A stretch of DNA of 45,560 nt from Arthrobacter sp. Soil736 (GTDB lineage Bacteria > Actinomycetota > Actinomycetes > Actinomycetales > Micrococcaceae), in the NCBI RefSeq assembly GCF_001428005.1, contig NZ_LMSB01000026.1, positions 1-45,560 of the forward strand, in the 5' to 3' direction. The notes under the pieces were generated by a model that worked only from the letters and a program-made list of their open reading frames with translations, was not told where the DNA came from and did not search any database. Of this stretch, positions 24,908 to 33,137 are shown piece by piece (the stretch's first letter is position 1; every line of letters starts with the position of its first letter). Position numbers and translations under genes: made by a program.

Positions 24908-25687
24908 ATGGCCGCGCCTGAGGTGAGCGCTCCGGAGGCCGCCGGCCGCACGCTGAAGTCCTGGAGCATCGGTGTCATTGGCCTGGCAGGCCTGGCCACC
25001 ATCATCGCCAGTGTCTACCGGACGCCGGACGTACTCTTGGCGGTCGCCATCGTTGTTGCCCTGGCTGTCGGCATCGGCTGGCCCCACTATCTGGGGATAC
25101 CCGCCAAGAAAACCCTGGCGGCCGTGATCGGCCTGCCGGGTGTCGGCTCCGCCGTGGCCGCCGCCTGTGTTGCCGCCCCCGGCTACCTCGACTGGACCCC
25201 CGGCTTCATAGCCCTGGGCGTCTCAGCAGTGTTTCTGGTCCAGCTGATTCGAGGGACCGGCCAGGCGCAGCGGCTGGAATCGATTCTGGGCTGCTGCGTG
25301 GGCGTCCTTCTCTCCTGTTTGGGAGCCGGCTGGATCGCGGGGGCCCGGTTCAACGGCGTCAAGGAAATGCTGCTGGTTGCCGGCGTAAGCGCCGCCGTCG
25401 CACTGCTCGCCGGCCTCATCCGCTGGCCCGACCGGATTATTGCTCCGCTGGGAATCGCTCTTGCCGGGCTGGCCGGACCGCTGGCCGGGCTGGTGTTTTC
25501 CGATATCGCAGTCCTGCCCGCCGCGGTTTTCGGCGTTGTAGTGGGTGCGGTCCTGGTCAGCTTCCGCCGGCTTGTCACCCTCCGCGGGACCACGCTGAAC
25601 TTTCCGGCCGCCCTGGGCATGGGCCTGGCGCCCGTCTCGGCGGTCGGTTCACTGGCTTACTTCATAGACAAACTACTCATCTCCTGA
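24908..25687 (+). CDS. Integral membrane protein, about eight helices
   Basis: A 259-aa very hydrophobic protein with roughly eight helices (for example LLAVAIVVALAVGIGWPHYLGI, LLVAGVSAAVALLAGLIRW and VLPAAVFGVVVGAVLVSF). I do not recognise a transporter signature. Similar permease-like proteins are found near mshD/glnR in related bacteria. The ATG at 24908 has no clear ribosome site, so the start is uncertain. A 37-aa membrane peptide gene follows 17 bp downstream with its own promoter box. Confidence 0.72.
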   Translation: MAAPEVSAPEAAGRTLKSWSIGVIGLAGLATIIASVYRTPDVLLAVAIVVALAVGIGWPHYLGIPAKKTLAAVIGLPGVGSAVAAACVAAPGYLDWTPGFIALGVSAVFLVQLIRGTGQAQRLESILGCCVGVLLSCLGAGWIAGARFNGVKEMLLVAGVSAAVALLAGLIRWPDRIIAPLGIALAGLAGPLAGLVFSDIAVLPAAVFGVVVGAVLVSFRRLVTLRGTTLNFPAALGMGLAPVSAVGSLAYFIDKLLIS

Positions 25688-25692
25688 CGCGT

Positions 25693-25698
25693 TAGGAT
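25693..25698 (+). promoter_or_regulatory. -10 box TAGGAT of a leaderless small gene
   Basis: TAGGAT, 6 nt, ATG 25705. Confidence 0.6.
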
Positions 25699-25704
25699 GG
25701 CATC

Positions 25705-25818
25705 ATGTCCGTACTTGCATATGAAATTTTCTTCCTTGTCCTGCTCGGCGTCGCCAGCCTGTCCATGGCCTGGTTTGCCGGTTTTGTGGTCTACCGCCTG
25801 TTTAAAGGCCAGAAGTAG
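25705..25818 (+). CDS. 37-aa single-helix membrane peptide
   Basis: The short frame begins MSVLAYEIFFLVLL, continues as one hydrophobic helix (about residues 6-30) and ends in a basic tail RLFKGQK. The start sits 6 nt after TAGGAT like other leaderless genes here, which is the main support for it being real. It lies between the membrane protein gene and the nitrobindin-like gene. No known family. Confidence 0.6.
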   Translation: MSVLAYEIFFLVLLGVASLSMAWFAGFVVYRLFKGQK

Positions 25819-25862
25819 AACCGCACTTTCGCCCTGCTAGCAGTTTCCAGAGGTAAACAGCT

Positions 25863-26495
25863 GTGCCGATTGAGATCCCCACGGACCTGACCCCAGAACT
25901 GGTTCCGCTTTCCTGGCTCATTGGTGAGTGGGAAGGCAGCGGCCGACTCGGGTCCGGCGACGAAGATTCAGAACACTTTTTCCAGCACGTGTCCTTCATC
26001 CAAAACGGGCTGCCGTACCTTCAGTACCGTGCGGAGAGCTGGCTGACCGCCGACGACGGCACCAGACTCCGGCCTCTCACCGTCGAGACCGGCTTTTGGG
26101 CGCTTGAGCGCAAGCAAATCGACGCCGACAGCGGCCCCGGCCTGATCCCCGGGGACATCGTTCCGGCGCTCAGGAGCGCTGACGAGGTGGAGGCCCTCCG
26201 GAACACGGACGGCGGATTCGATATTGCCGTCTCCATTGCCCACCCGGGCGGGATCTCGGAGCTCTACTACGGCCAGATCAAGGGGCCGCAGATCCGGCTG
26301 AGCACCGACATGGTGATGCGGGGCAGCCACTCCAAGGAGTACAGCGCCGCCACCCGGATCTTCGGCCTGGTGGACGGAAACCTCCTCTGGCGCTGGGATG
26401 TCGCCACCGGCTCGTCCCCGACGCGGGACGCCTCTTCGGAACCGGGCAACGGCCTCGAAGCCCACGCCTCGGCGTTCCTGCGAAAAGTCTCCTGA
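25863..26495 (+). CDS. FABP/THAP4-like heme-binding beta-barrel protein (nitrobindin-like)
   Basis: A 210-aa protein of the DUF1794/nitrobindin family, small ten-strand barrels that bind ferric heme and isomerise peroxynitrite. The hallmark GEWEGSG lies at about residues 21-27. Further strands are HFFQHVSFIQNG, PLTVETGFWAL and ISELYYGQIKG, and the C-terminal GNLLWRWDVA is typical. The GTG start has AGAGGT about 7 nt upstream. A role in reactive nitrogen defence is inferred from the family. Confidence 0.88.
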   Translation: MPIEIPTDLTPELVPLSWLIGEWEGSGRLGSGDEDSEHFFQHVSFIQNGLPYLQYRAESWLTADDGTRLRPLTVETGFWALERKQIDADSGPGLIPGDIVPALRSADEVEALRNTDGGFDIAVSIAHPGGISELYYGQIKGPQIRLSTDMVMRGSHSKEYSAATRIFGLVDGNLLWRWDVATGSSPTRDASSEPGNGLEAHASAFLRKVS

Positions 26496-26604
26496 CAGGT
26501 TTCCTGACCGTCGGAGCCGCTGGCTCTGTCCCCTTGGCCGTCCCCTCCGCTACGTTGGACTGAGGTCCCATATTCCTCTGCCCGCAGCGACCCAGGAGCA
26601 CCAA

Positions 26605-27327
26605 GTGGATGAAGCGACAAGCCCGGCGGACTACAGCGACCTCAAGGCCGTGTACTTCAACGGCACCCTCAAGCGCTCGCCTGAAAAGAGCAACACCGAG
26701 GGGCTGATCGCCGTGAGCCGGCTGATCATGGAGAAGCAGGGCGTGGCCACGCGGCTGATCCGGACGGTCGACCATGACATCGCCAGCGGCGTGTATCCGG
26801 ACATGCGCGAGCACGGCTGGGAAACCGACGAATGGCCCGAGCTTTATCCCGCCGTTAAAGAGGCCGACATCGTGGTGGTCGCAGGGCCCATCTGGCTGGG
26901 GGACAACTCATCGCAGACCAAGAAACTCATCGAGCGCCTCTATGCCCATTCGGGGGAGCTCAATGAGAAAGGGCAGTGGGCCTACTACCCCAAGGTGGGC
27001 GGCTGCCTCATCACCGGCAACGAGGACGGGATCAAGCACTGTGCCATGAACGTCCTCTACAGCCTTCAGCACATCGGGTTCACGATCCCGCCGCAGGCCG
27101 ACGCCGGCTGGATCGGTCCGGTGGGGCCCGGGCCCAGCTATCTCGATGAAGGGTCCGGCGGCCCGGAGAGCGACTTCACCAACCGGAACACCACGTTTAT
27201 GACGTGGAACCTCCTGCATCATGCCCGGATGCTCAAGGATGCCGGCGGGATTCCCCCTTACGGCAACCTTCCGGAAGAATGGAAGGCCGGATCAAAGTTC
27301 GGTTTCGAAAACCCGGAGTACCGCTGA
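26605..27327 (+). CDS. NADPH-dependent FMN reductase / flavodoxin-fold protein
   Basis: A 240-aa protein with the flavodoxin-like fold: VYFNGTLKRSPEKSNTEGLI is the FMN phosphate loop, IVVVAGPIWLGDNSSQTKKLIERLY the second flavin loop and GGCLITGNEDG the third. It probably reduces flavin, quinone or metals with NAD(P)H. The GTG at 26605 is preferred because CCAGGAGC lies about 7 nt before it. Substrate unknown. Confidence 0.86.
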   Translation: MDEATSPADYSDLKAVYFNGTLKRSPEKSNTEGLIAVSRLIMEKQGVATRLIRTVDHDIASGVYPDMREHGWETDEWPELYPAVKEADIVVVAGPIWLGDNSSQTKKLIERLYAHSGELNEKGQWAYYPKVGGCLITGNEDGIKHCAMNVLYSLQHIGFTIPPQADAGWIGPVGPGPSYLDEGSGGPESDFTNRNTTFMTWNLLHHARMLKDAGGIPPYGNLPEEWKAGSKFGFENPEYR

Positions 27328-27412
27328 GGGAACCCGGCGGCCGGGACTGCCGAGGCCGGTCACCGATTCCGACCGACCGGAATACCCGACAAGCCAAGGA
27401 CGTTCCCTACAT

Positions 27413-28498
27413 ATGACTATCAAGAGCCCTCTTTTGTCGCGCCCGGGAGCCGTCGAGGCGGGCGGTGCCGATGCCGGCGTCGCGTCCCACTACGGTGAGC
27501 CGCTGCGCGAGCAGCGCGCCCTCGCGGCCGGTACCGCCGTCGTCGACCTGTCCCACCGGGGAGTGGTCACCGTCACCGGACCCGACCGCCTGAGCTGGCT
27601 CAACACGCTGTCCTCCCAGCAGGTCACCGACCTCCAGCCCGGTGAGTCCAGCGAGCTGCTGCTCCTGACCATCCAGGGACGCATCGAATTCGATGCCCGG
27701 GTGGTGGACGACGGCGGGACCACCTGGCTGATCGTCGAGGCCGCCGAGGCTGCCCCGCTGGCCGAGTGGCTGAACAAGATGAAGTTCATGCTGCGCGTCG
27801 AAATCGCCGACGTCTCGGACGCCTGGACCGTGCTGGGGTCCACCAGGGCGGTGCCCGAGTGGTCCGGCCTAAAGGTCTGGCAGGACCCCTGGCCGCATGT
27901 CGGTGCCGGCGGGTATGCCTACTCGGTGGTTGGCGAAGAGCAGCATCCCGGCGCCGAACGCCCGTGGTTCGAATACCTGGTGCCGGCAGCTGAGCTTGAA
28001 GCAACGCTGGGCGACCGGCCGCTAGCCGGCGTCTCGGCGGCCGAGGCCCTGCGCGTCGCGGCCTGGCGGCCGAGGCTCGGCGCTGAAACCGACGAAAAGA
28101 CCATTCCGCACGAACTGGACCTGCTCCGTACCGCCGTGCATCTCGCCAAAGGCTGCTACAAGGGCCAGGAGACCATCGCGCGCGTGCACAACCTCGGCCA
28201 CCCGCCGCGGCGCCTGGTGTTCCTCCAGCTCGACGGCTCGCAGCACACCATGCCTGCTCCCGGAAGCGAAGTGCTGCTGGGGGAGCGCAAGGTGGGGACT
28301 GTTACGTCGGTGGCCCAGCACTACGAAATGGGGCCCATTGCGCTGGCGGTCATAAAGCGTTCCGTCGCGCCGGATGAAATACTGACGGTCATGGACGGGA
28401 CCGAACCGTACACAGCCGCGCAGGAAGTGATCGTGGCTCCCGACGCCGGCCAGGTGGTCGGCAGGCAGACCGGATTCCTGAGGGGGACCCACAGATGA
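27413..28498 (+). CDS. ygfZ: YgfZ/GcvT-domain folate-binding protein
   Basis: A 361-aa protein of the YgfZ family, tetrahydrofolate-dependent helpers in Fe-S cluster maintenance. The diagnostic motif KGCYKGQE is present near residue 245, followed by the GcvT-like C-terminal barrel (VGTVTSVAQH). The ATG at 27413 has AAGGA upstream; a longer frame has no support. Its stop overlaps the next ATG by 4 bp. Confidence 0.92.
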   Translation: MTIKSPLLSRPGAVEAGGADAGVASHYGEPLREQRALAAGTAVVDLSHRGVVTVTGPDRLSWLNTLSSQQVTDLQPGESSELLLLTIQGRIEFDARVVDDGGTTWLIVEAAEAAPLAEWLNKMKFMLRVEIADVSDAWTVLGSTRAVPEWSGLKVWQDPWPHVGAGGYAYSVVGEEQHPGAERPWFEYLVPAAELEATLGDRPLAGVSAAEALRVAAWRPRLGAETDEKTIPHELDLLRTAVHLAKGCYKGQETIARVHNLGHPPRRLVFLQLDGSQHTMPAPGSEVLLGERKVGTVTSVAQHYEMGPIALAVIKRSVAPDEILTVMDGTEPYTAAQEVIVAPDAGQVVGRQTGFLRGTHR

Positions 28499-28935
28499 CA
28501 GACTCCACCGCACCCGGGGCGGAACCCGCGCCGTCGCAGCAGCCCGCGCCGTCGCAGCAGCCCGACGAGGAAACGCTTGCCCTGGCGCATACCCTCTTCG
28601 ATGCGGCCCGCAACGGCGAGACGGAGGTGCTCCGCAGCTACCTGAACGCCGGCGCGCCGGCCACCTTGACCAACGCCGCCGGTGATTCGCTGCTGATGCT
28701 CGCGGCCTACCACGGCCACGCCGAAACCGTTCAGCTGATCCTGTACCACGGCGGCGACGCGAACGGCGCCAACGACCGCGGGCAGACCCCGCTGGCCGGA
28801 GCAGTCTTCAAGGGCTACACCGATGTTGCCCGCGTGTTGCTGGACGCCGGCGCGGATCCTGACGCCGGTACCCCTTCGGCCCGCGCCGCCGCGGAGATGT
28901 TCGCCCGCGCCGACATCAAGGCCCTGCTGGGCTGA
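28495..28935 (+). CDS. Ankyrin-repeat protein
   Basis: A 146-aa cytoplasmic protein with about three ankyrin repeats (residues 55-145): AGDSLLMLAAYHGHAETVQLILYHGGDANGAN and GQTPLAGAVFKGYTDVARVLLDAGADPDAG are classic. The N-terminus is Pro/Gln-rich with PAPSQQ repeated twice from a perfect 18-bp tandem duplication (28525-28560). It overlaps the ygfZ stop by ATGA. Partner unknown. Confidence 0.9.
   Translation: MTDSTAPGAEPAPSQQPAPSQQPDEETLALAHTLFDAARNGETEVLRSYLNAGAPATLTNAAGDSLLMLAAYHGHAETVQLILYHGGDANGANDRGQTPLAGAVFKGYTDVARVLLDAGADPDAGTPSARAAAEMFARADIKALLG
28525..28560. repeat. 18-bp perfect tandem duplication
   Basis: CCCGCGCCGTCGCAGCAG twice (28525-28542, 28543-28560), in frame, giving the doubled PAPSQQ in the ankyrin protein. 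Confidence 0.92.
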
Positions 28936-28939
28936 GTCC

Positions 28940-30457
28940 TTGGAGAATGTAACCAGGCCGTGGCCTGCCCTCTGGTCCCTCGTCATCGGGTTCTTCATGA
29001 TCCTGATCGACACCACCATCGTCTCTGTGGCCAACCCGAGCATCATGGAGGGGCTGGACACGGACATCAACGCCGTCATCTGGGTCACGAGCGCCTATCT
29101 GCTGGCCTACGCGGTCCCGCTCCTCATCACCGGGAGACTGGGTGACAGGTTCGGCCCCAAGCGGCTGTACCTCTCCGGGCTCGTCGTGTTCACGCTGGCC
29201 TCGCTCTGGTGCGGCCTGTCCGGCACCGTCCACATGCTCATCGCGGCCCGCGTCCTGCAGGGCCTCGGCGCCGCCCTGATGACGCCCCAGACCATGGCCG
29301 TGATCACGCGCATCTTCCCGCCCGACCGGCGCGGCGCCGCCATGGGCCTGTGGGGCGCCACCGCGGGCGTGGCAACGCTGGTGGGTCCCATCCTCGGCGG
29401 CGTGCTGGTGGACGGACTCGGCTGGGAATGGATCTTCTTCATCAACGTCCCCATCGGGATCGTGGGCTTCATCCTCGCCTGGCGCCTGGTCCCGTCCCTC
29501 ACCACCCACCCGCACAGGTTCGACATCCCCGGCGTGGTGCTCAGCGCCGTCGGGCTTTTCCTGCTCGTCTTCGGGCTCCAGGAAGGCGAGACGTACAACT
29601 GGGGCACCATCACGGGCCCCGTGACGGTCTGGGGCCTGATCATCAGCGGAATCGTGGTGCTGGCGCTGTTCGTCGGCTGGCAGGCGGTCAACAAGGGCGA
29701 GCCGCTGCTCCCGCTGTCCCTGTTCAGGGACCGCAACTTCTCGCTGGCCAACATCGGGATCACCACGGTGGGCTTCACGGTCACCGCCTTCGGCCTGCCC
29801 CTGATCTTCTACTACCAGATGGTGCGGGGCATGACCCCCACGCAGTCGGCCCTCATGATGGTCCCGATGGCGCTGATTTCCGGCGGCCTGGCACCGGTGG
29901 TGGGCCGCATCATCGACCGCGTCAACCCGAAGTACATCACGTCCGGCGGGCTGCTCCTCATGGCGGTGGCGCTCTTCTGGAACTCCGCCCTCATGCATCC
30001 GGACACCCCGGTGTGGCTGTTCCTGCTGCCGAGTGCTGTCCTCGGTTTCGCGAATGCCGGAATCTGGGCGCCGCTGAGTTCAACGGCCACCCGCAACCTG
30101 CCGCCGCGGCAGGCGGGAGCCGGTGCCGGCGTCTACAACACCACTCGCCAGATCGGCGCAGTCCTAGGCAGCGCCGCGATCGCGGTCCTCATGCAGGCCC
30201 GGCTCGCGGCCGAACTTCCTCCGCCGCCTGGTGCATCGGGTGGCGGTGCGGGCGAGCCTGTGAGTTTCGGCGGCCGGCTGCCGGATGCCCTCCACGAGGG
30301 GTTCTCGACGGCGATGAGCCAGTCCATCATGCTGCCTGCCGCCGTGATCGTGCTGGGCGCGGCCGTGGCCCTGTTCTTCGCCCGGCCCAAGCCCGTGCAG
30401 GGCTGGGGCAGCCAGCAGCCGGCGGCAGCAGAGAGTTCCGAGTCCAGGACGCCGTAG
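28940..30457 (+). CDS. DHA2-family MFS drug exporter (EmrB/QacA type)
   Basis: A 505-aa protein with about 14 membrane helices. The first helix ILIDTTIVSVANPSI carries the DHA2 motif. RIFPPDRRGAAMGLWG and the antiporter motif GPILGGVLVDGLGWEWIFFINVPIG follow. The TTG at 28940, 4 bp after the ankyrin stop, is chosen because the first helix begins soon after and upstream codons lie in the ankyrin gene. It likely expels drugs or toxic organics by proton antiport. Confidence 0.9.
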   Translation: MENVTRPWPALWSLVIGFFMILIDTTIVSVANPSIMEGLDTDINAVIWVTSAYLLAYAVPLLITGRLGDRFGPKRLYLSGLVVFTLASLWCGLSGTVHMLIAARVLQGLGAALMTPQTMAVITRIFPPDRRGAAMGLWGATAGVATLVGPILGGVLVDGLGWEWIFFINVPIGIVGFILAWRLVPSLTTHPHRFDIPGVVLSAVGLFLLVFGLQEGETYNWGTITGPVTVWGLIISGIVVLALFVGWQAVNKGEPLLPLSLFRDRNFSLANIGITTVGFTVTAFGLPLIFYYQMVRGMTPTQSALMMVPMALISGGLAPVVGRIIDRVNPKYITSGGLLLMAVALFWNSALMHPDTPVWLFLLPSAVLGFANAGIWAPLSSTATRNLPPRQAGAGAGVYNTTRQIGAVLGSAAIAVLMQARLAAELPPPPGASGGGAGEPVSFGGRLPDALHEGFSTAMSQSIMLPAAVIVLGAAVALFFARPKPVQGWGSQQPAAAESSESRTP

Positions 30458-30471
30458 CCGGGTGGGCGTCC

Positions 30472-31188
30472 TCAGCCCAGCAGCACGCTGGTCTGGATGC
30501 CGCCGGTGGAGAAGCCCAGGCTGCGCGCCGTTGCCAGCGAGCCCTTGTTGCTGACGTCGGCGCGCCACTGCGGCGTCAGCCCGGAGGCGAGGGCCTCGTG
30601 CGCGGCGATCGAAGCGGCCAGGGAACCCACGCCGCGGCGCCGCCACTGCGGTGCCACGAGGACGCCCATGTGGGCCAGGATCCCTTCCCATTCCGCGTAC
30701 GCGCCGCAGGCCACGGGCACCTTGCGGCCGTCCTCGTCATGCATGATCGTGTAGCGGTTCTCGAGGTCCGAGAGCCCCACCTCGTTGACGTCGTCCGGAG
30801 GGCACAGGCCCTCGAGCTCGATGGCCTCGGGGTGGCCGTGCGAGACGGTCAGCTCCCCGGAGGGCTGCAGCAGGGGGAGTTCGTCCGCGAAGAAGAGGGC
30901 AGCCGAGCCCAGACCGTGCCCGCCGTGCCGGCGGGTGATGGTCAGCAGGGTGACGTGCTGCGCCATCTCCTCGTCGGAGATTCCGACGGCGGCGTCCAGC
31001 GCCCACTGCGGGCCCACCAGCGCGGAGCTTCCGAAGAGGCGGACAAACTGGACGGAGCGCGCAGCTTCGTCGACCCTGGTGAGCCGCTCCCCGGTTTCGA
31101 GCGCGGTGGCGAAGGCGCCGTCGTCGAGCCCCAAGCGGCGCGCCCAGGCTAGCTGGATGATGGCGGCGGAACCGGGGTCAAGACTCAT
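30472..31188 (-). CDS. GNAT-family acetyltransferase
   Basis: A 238-aa protein with a C-terminal GNAT domain: acetyl-CoA loop VLVAPQWRRRGVGSLAASIAAHEAL and the last strand pattern ATARSLGFSTGG. The N-terminal 90 residues are less typical and may bind the substrate. It has a TAGGCT box 6 nt before the ATG. It is convergent with the DHA2 exporter gene. Substrate unknown. Confidence 0.85.
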   Translation of the reverse strand: MSLDPGSAAIIQLAWARRLGLDDGAFATALETGERLTRVDEAARSVQFVRLFGSSALVGPQWALDAAVGISDEEMAQHVTLLTITRRHGGHGLGSAALFFADELPLLQPSGELTVSHGHPEAIELEGLCPPDDVNEVGLSDLENRYTIMHDEDGRKVPVACGAYAEWEGILAHMGVLVAPQWRRRGVGSLAASIAAHEALASGLTPQWRADVSNKGSLATARSLGFSTGGIQTSVLLG

Positions 31189-31194
31189 GCTCCA

Positions 31195-31200
31195 AGCCTA
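31195..31200 (-). promoter_or_regulatory. -10 box TAGGCT of a leaderless acetyltransferase gene
   Basis: Minus-strand TAGGCT, 6 nt, ATG (31188). Confidence 0.6.
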
Positions 31201-31227
31201 CCGACCCCCGCCAACCCCGCATCAAAA

Positions 31228-31351
31228 AGCGCGAACGGACACTTAAGCCCAGCCGGATAGCGCGAACGGACACTTAGGCCCCGCCGGACAGCGCGAACGG
31301 GCAATGAATGCCCTCAAAAAGCGGGCATAGAGGGCCTTAACTGCCCGTTCG
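31228..31351. repeat. 31-bp-period array closed by an inverted copy
   Basis: AGCGCGAACGGACACTTA occurs at 31228 and 31259, and a variant AGCGCGAACGGGCA at 31290: exactly 31 bp apart each time. The inverted copy TGCCCGTTCG (31342-31351) matches CGAACGGGCA of the third copy (31294-31303). ATGCCC/GGGCAT (31308-31313, 31323-31328) pairs inside the loop. The array lies just past the leftward pfkA stop, so the nested hairpin may end pfkA transcription. Confidence 0.85.
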
Positions 31352-31369
31352 GGCCAAGGGAGTTGCGGG

Positions 31370-32395
31370 TCAGCCGAAGAGGACCGCGGCTTCGTCGTAG
31401 CGGTGCTGCGGGACGGTCTTGAGCTTGCCCAGGGCCGCTTCGAAGCCAACGTGGTCGATGTCTGTTCCGTTCAGCGAGACCATGGTGCCCCAGCGGCCCT
31501 CGACCACGGAGTCGATGGCGGCCATGCCCAGCCGTGTGGCCAGGACACGGTCAAAGGCAGACGGGACGCCGCCGCGCTGGATGTGGCCCAGGATGGTGGC
31601 GCGGGTCTCGATACCGGTGCGGGCCTCGATCTCCGGCGCCAGCTGGTCGGCGATGCCGCCCAGCCGCGGACGGCCGAAGGTGTCCAGGCCGCGCTCGGAG
31701 TGCGGGGATTCCATGTGTTGCGGCACGAAGCCTTCGGCCACCACGACGAGCGGGGCGCGGCCACGGTCGTGGGCCTCGTTCACCCATTCGACGATCTGCT
31801 CGATGCTGACCTTCTGCTCCGGGATGAGGATGGCGTGGGCGCCGGCGGCCATTCCCGCGTGCAGGGCGATCCAGCCGACGTGGCGGCCCATGACTTCGGC
31901 GATCATGCAGCGGTGGTGCGACTCGCCCGTGGTCCGCAGGCGGTCGATGGCCTCGGTGGCGATCTGGACGGCCGTGTCGAAGCCGAACGTGTAGTCCGTG
32001 GCGTCGAGGTCGTTGTCCACCGTCTTGGGCACGCCCACGATTTTCAGTCCGGCGTCCGTGAGGCGCTTGGCCGCGGCGAGGGTTCCTTCGCCGCCGATGG
32101 CGATGATGGCGTCGATGCCGAGCCGGTCCATGTGGCCCTTGATGACTTCGGGCCCGCCGCCGTTTTCGAACGGGTTGGTCCTGGACGTACCCAGGATGGT
32201 GCCGCCCTGCTTGGCAATGCCTCGGACCAAGGTGCGCGGAATGGGAATGATGTCTCCCTCAACCACTCCGCGCCAACCGTCGAGGAACCCCACGAATTCG
32301 TGGCCGTGGATGGCGATGCCCTTGAGGACGGCGCCGCGGATCACGGCGTTCAGTCCGGGGCAGTCGCCGCCGCTGGTGAGGATTCCAATTTTCAT
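31370..32395 (-). CDS. pfkA: 6-phosphofructokinase
   Basis: A 341-aa PfkA, phosphorylating fructose-6-phosphate in glycolysis. MKIGILTSGGDCPGLNAVIRG is the nucleotide-binding start, GGEGT (101-105) and PKTVDND (catalytic D127, D129) are clear, and MGRHVGWIAL and ILGHIQRGG complete the active site. PKTVDND marks the group III branch; Gly at 104 favours ATP over pyrophosphate as donor. No strong ribosome site is visible at the ATG. Confidence 0.94.
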   Translation of the reverse strand: MKIGILTSGGDCPGLNAVIRGAVLKGIAIHGHEFVGFLDGWRGVVEGDIIPIPRTLVRGIAKQGGTILGTSRTNPFENGGGPEVIKGHMDRLGIDAIIAIGGEGTLAAAKRLTDAGLKIVGVPKTVDNDLDATDYTFGFDTAVQIATEAIDRLRTTGESHHRCMIAEVMGRHVGWIALHAGMAAGAHAILIPEQKVSIEQIVEWVNEAHDRGRAPLVVVAEGFVPQHMESPHSERGLDTFGRPRLGGIADQLAPEIEARTGIETRATILGHIQRGGVPSAFDRVLATRLGMAAIDSVVEGRWGTMVSLNGTDIDHVGFEAALGKLKTVPQHRYDEAAVLFG

Positions 32396-32519
32396 TTTCT
32401 CGGCTCAAATCCTGGTTCGAAGGTATAGCAGGCAGAGCGCCACGCTGAGCTCACCTAGAGTCTAATGCGCAGTGTGGGGAAGGACACAAACGGTTACACC
32501 GCGCCCAGCCGTGACGTAT

Positions 32520-32557
32520 AAGTGCCCCCGCTCCGGTGGGAACGGGGGCACTTTTTT
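32520..32557 (+). terminator. 11-bp hairpin with plus-strand T run
   Basis: AAGTGCCCCCG (32520-32530) pairs with CGGGGGCACTT (32543-32553) and is followed by TTTT. The T run is on the plus strand, but both neighbouring genes point left. It can act for the leftward PspC gene (stop 32594), with the better orientation unexplained. Confidence 0.75.
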
Positions 32558-32593
32558 GACGGTCGACGGCGGTCACCGGCCTTGCGGCGGTCA

Positions 32594-32848
32594 CTACCGG
32601 TTCATGGCGCGCTTCTCGAGGAAGGACTCGAGCGCGATGCCGTTGTTCTGGTTCGGCAGGATCAGCCACGCCACAAGGTAGAACACGACGGCCGGTCCGG
32701 GCAGGAGGCAGAAGAGCAGGAAACCGATCCGGACGAAGGCAACGTCCACGTTCAGTTTCGCGGCGATTCCGCCGCACACGCCGCCCAGCCAGCGCTCCGG
32801 TCCGCGCCTCAGGCCGAGGCCCCTGACAATGCTGAAGAATTTTTCCAT
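32594..32848 (-). CDS. Small PspC-domain membrane protein
   Basis: An 84-aa protein that is almost only a PspC domain: RGPERWLGGVCGGIAAKLNVDVAFVRIGFLLFCLLPGPAVVFYLVAWLILP, residues 16-65, with an amphipathic start and one or two membrane helices. It is last in a leftward group of three membrane proteins (gaps of 3 and 1 bp) beside a PspC-containing histidine kinase, pointing to envelope-stress sensing. Confidence 0.87.
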   Translation of the reverse strand: MEKFFSIVRGLGLRRGPERWLGGVCGGIAAKLNVDVAFVRIGFLLFCLLPGPAVVFYLVAWLILPNQNNGIALESFLEKRAMNR

Positions 32849-32851
32849 GGT

Positions 32852-33136
32852 TCAAGACTTCCCGGTTGTTGAGCTGTTGTCACGTCCGCGGGCTGAGAGC
32901 AGGCCGCCGATCACCAGTGCGGCGCCGGCCCCGATCATCAGTCCGATCAGCACATAGGTTCCGTTCAGAGCCACGATCCCCAGCTGGGAGATGATGATGA
33001 GCGCCGCCAGTGCGAGCACCACAAGCCCCCAGACGATGGTGCCGACGCGGGCCGGGGCCGGAGCGGGCTCACGGGGGTCCGCTGCGACGGATTCCGGCAC
33101 CGGAGAGGTCTTCGGTGCGGGGTCATAGCTGCTCAT
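32852..33136 (-). CDS. Small two-helix membrane protein of the PspC cluster
   Basis: A 94-aa protein: polar Pro-rich N-terminus (about 30 residues), two hydrophobic helices (about 33-52 and 59-80) and a Ser/Thr-rich tail. The ATG has AGGAAGGC about 6 nt upstream and starts right after the LiaF-like gene stop. No named family; probably works with the PspC proteins around it. Confidence 0.7.
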   Translation of the reverse strand: MSSYDPAPKTSPVPESVAADPREPAPAPARVGTIVWGLVVLALAALIIISQLGIVALNGTYVLIGLMIGAGAALVIGGLLSARGRDNSSTTGKS

Positions 33137-33137
33137 G

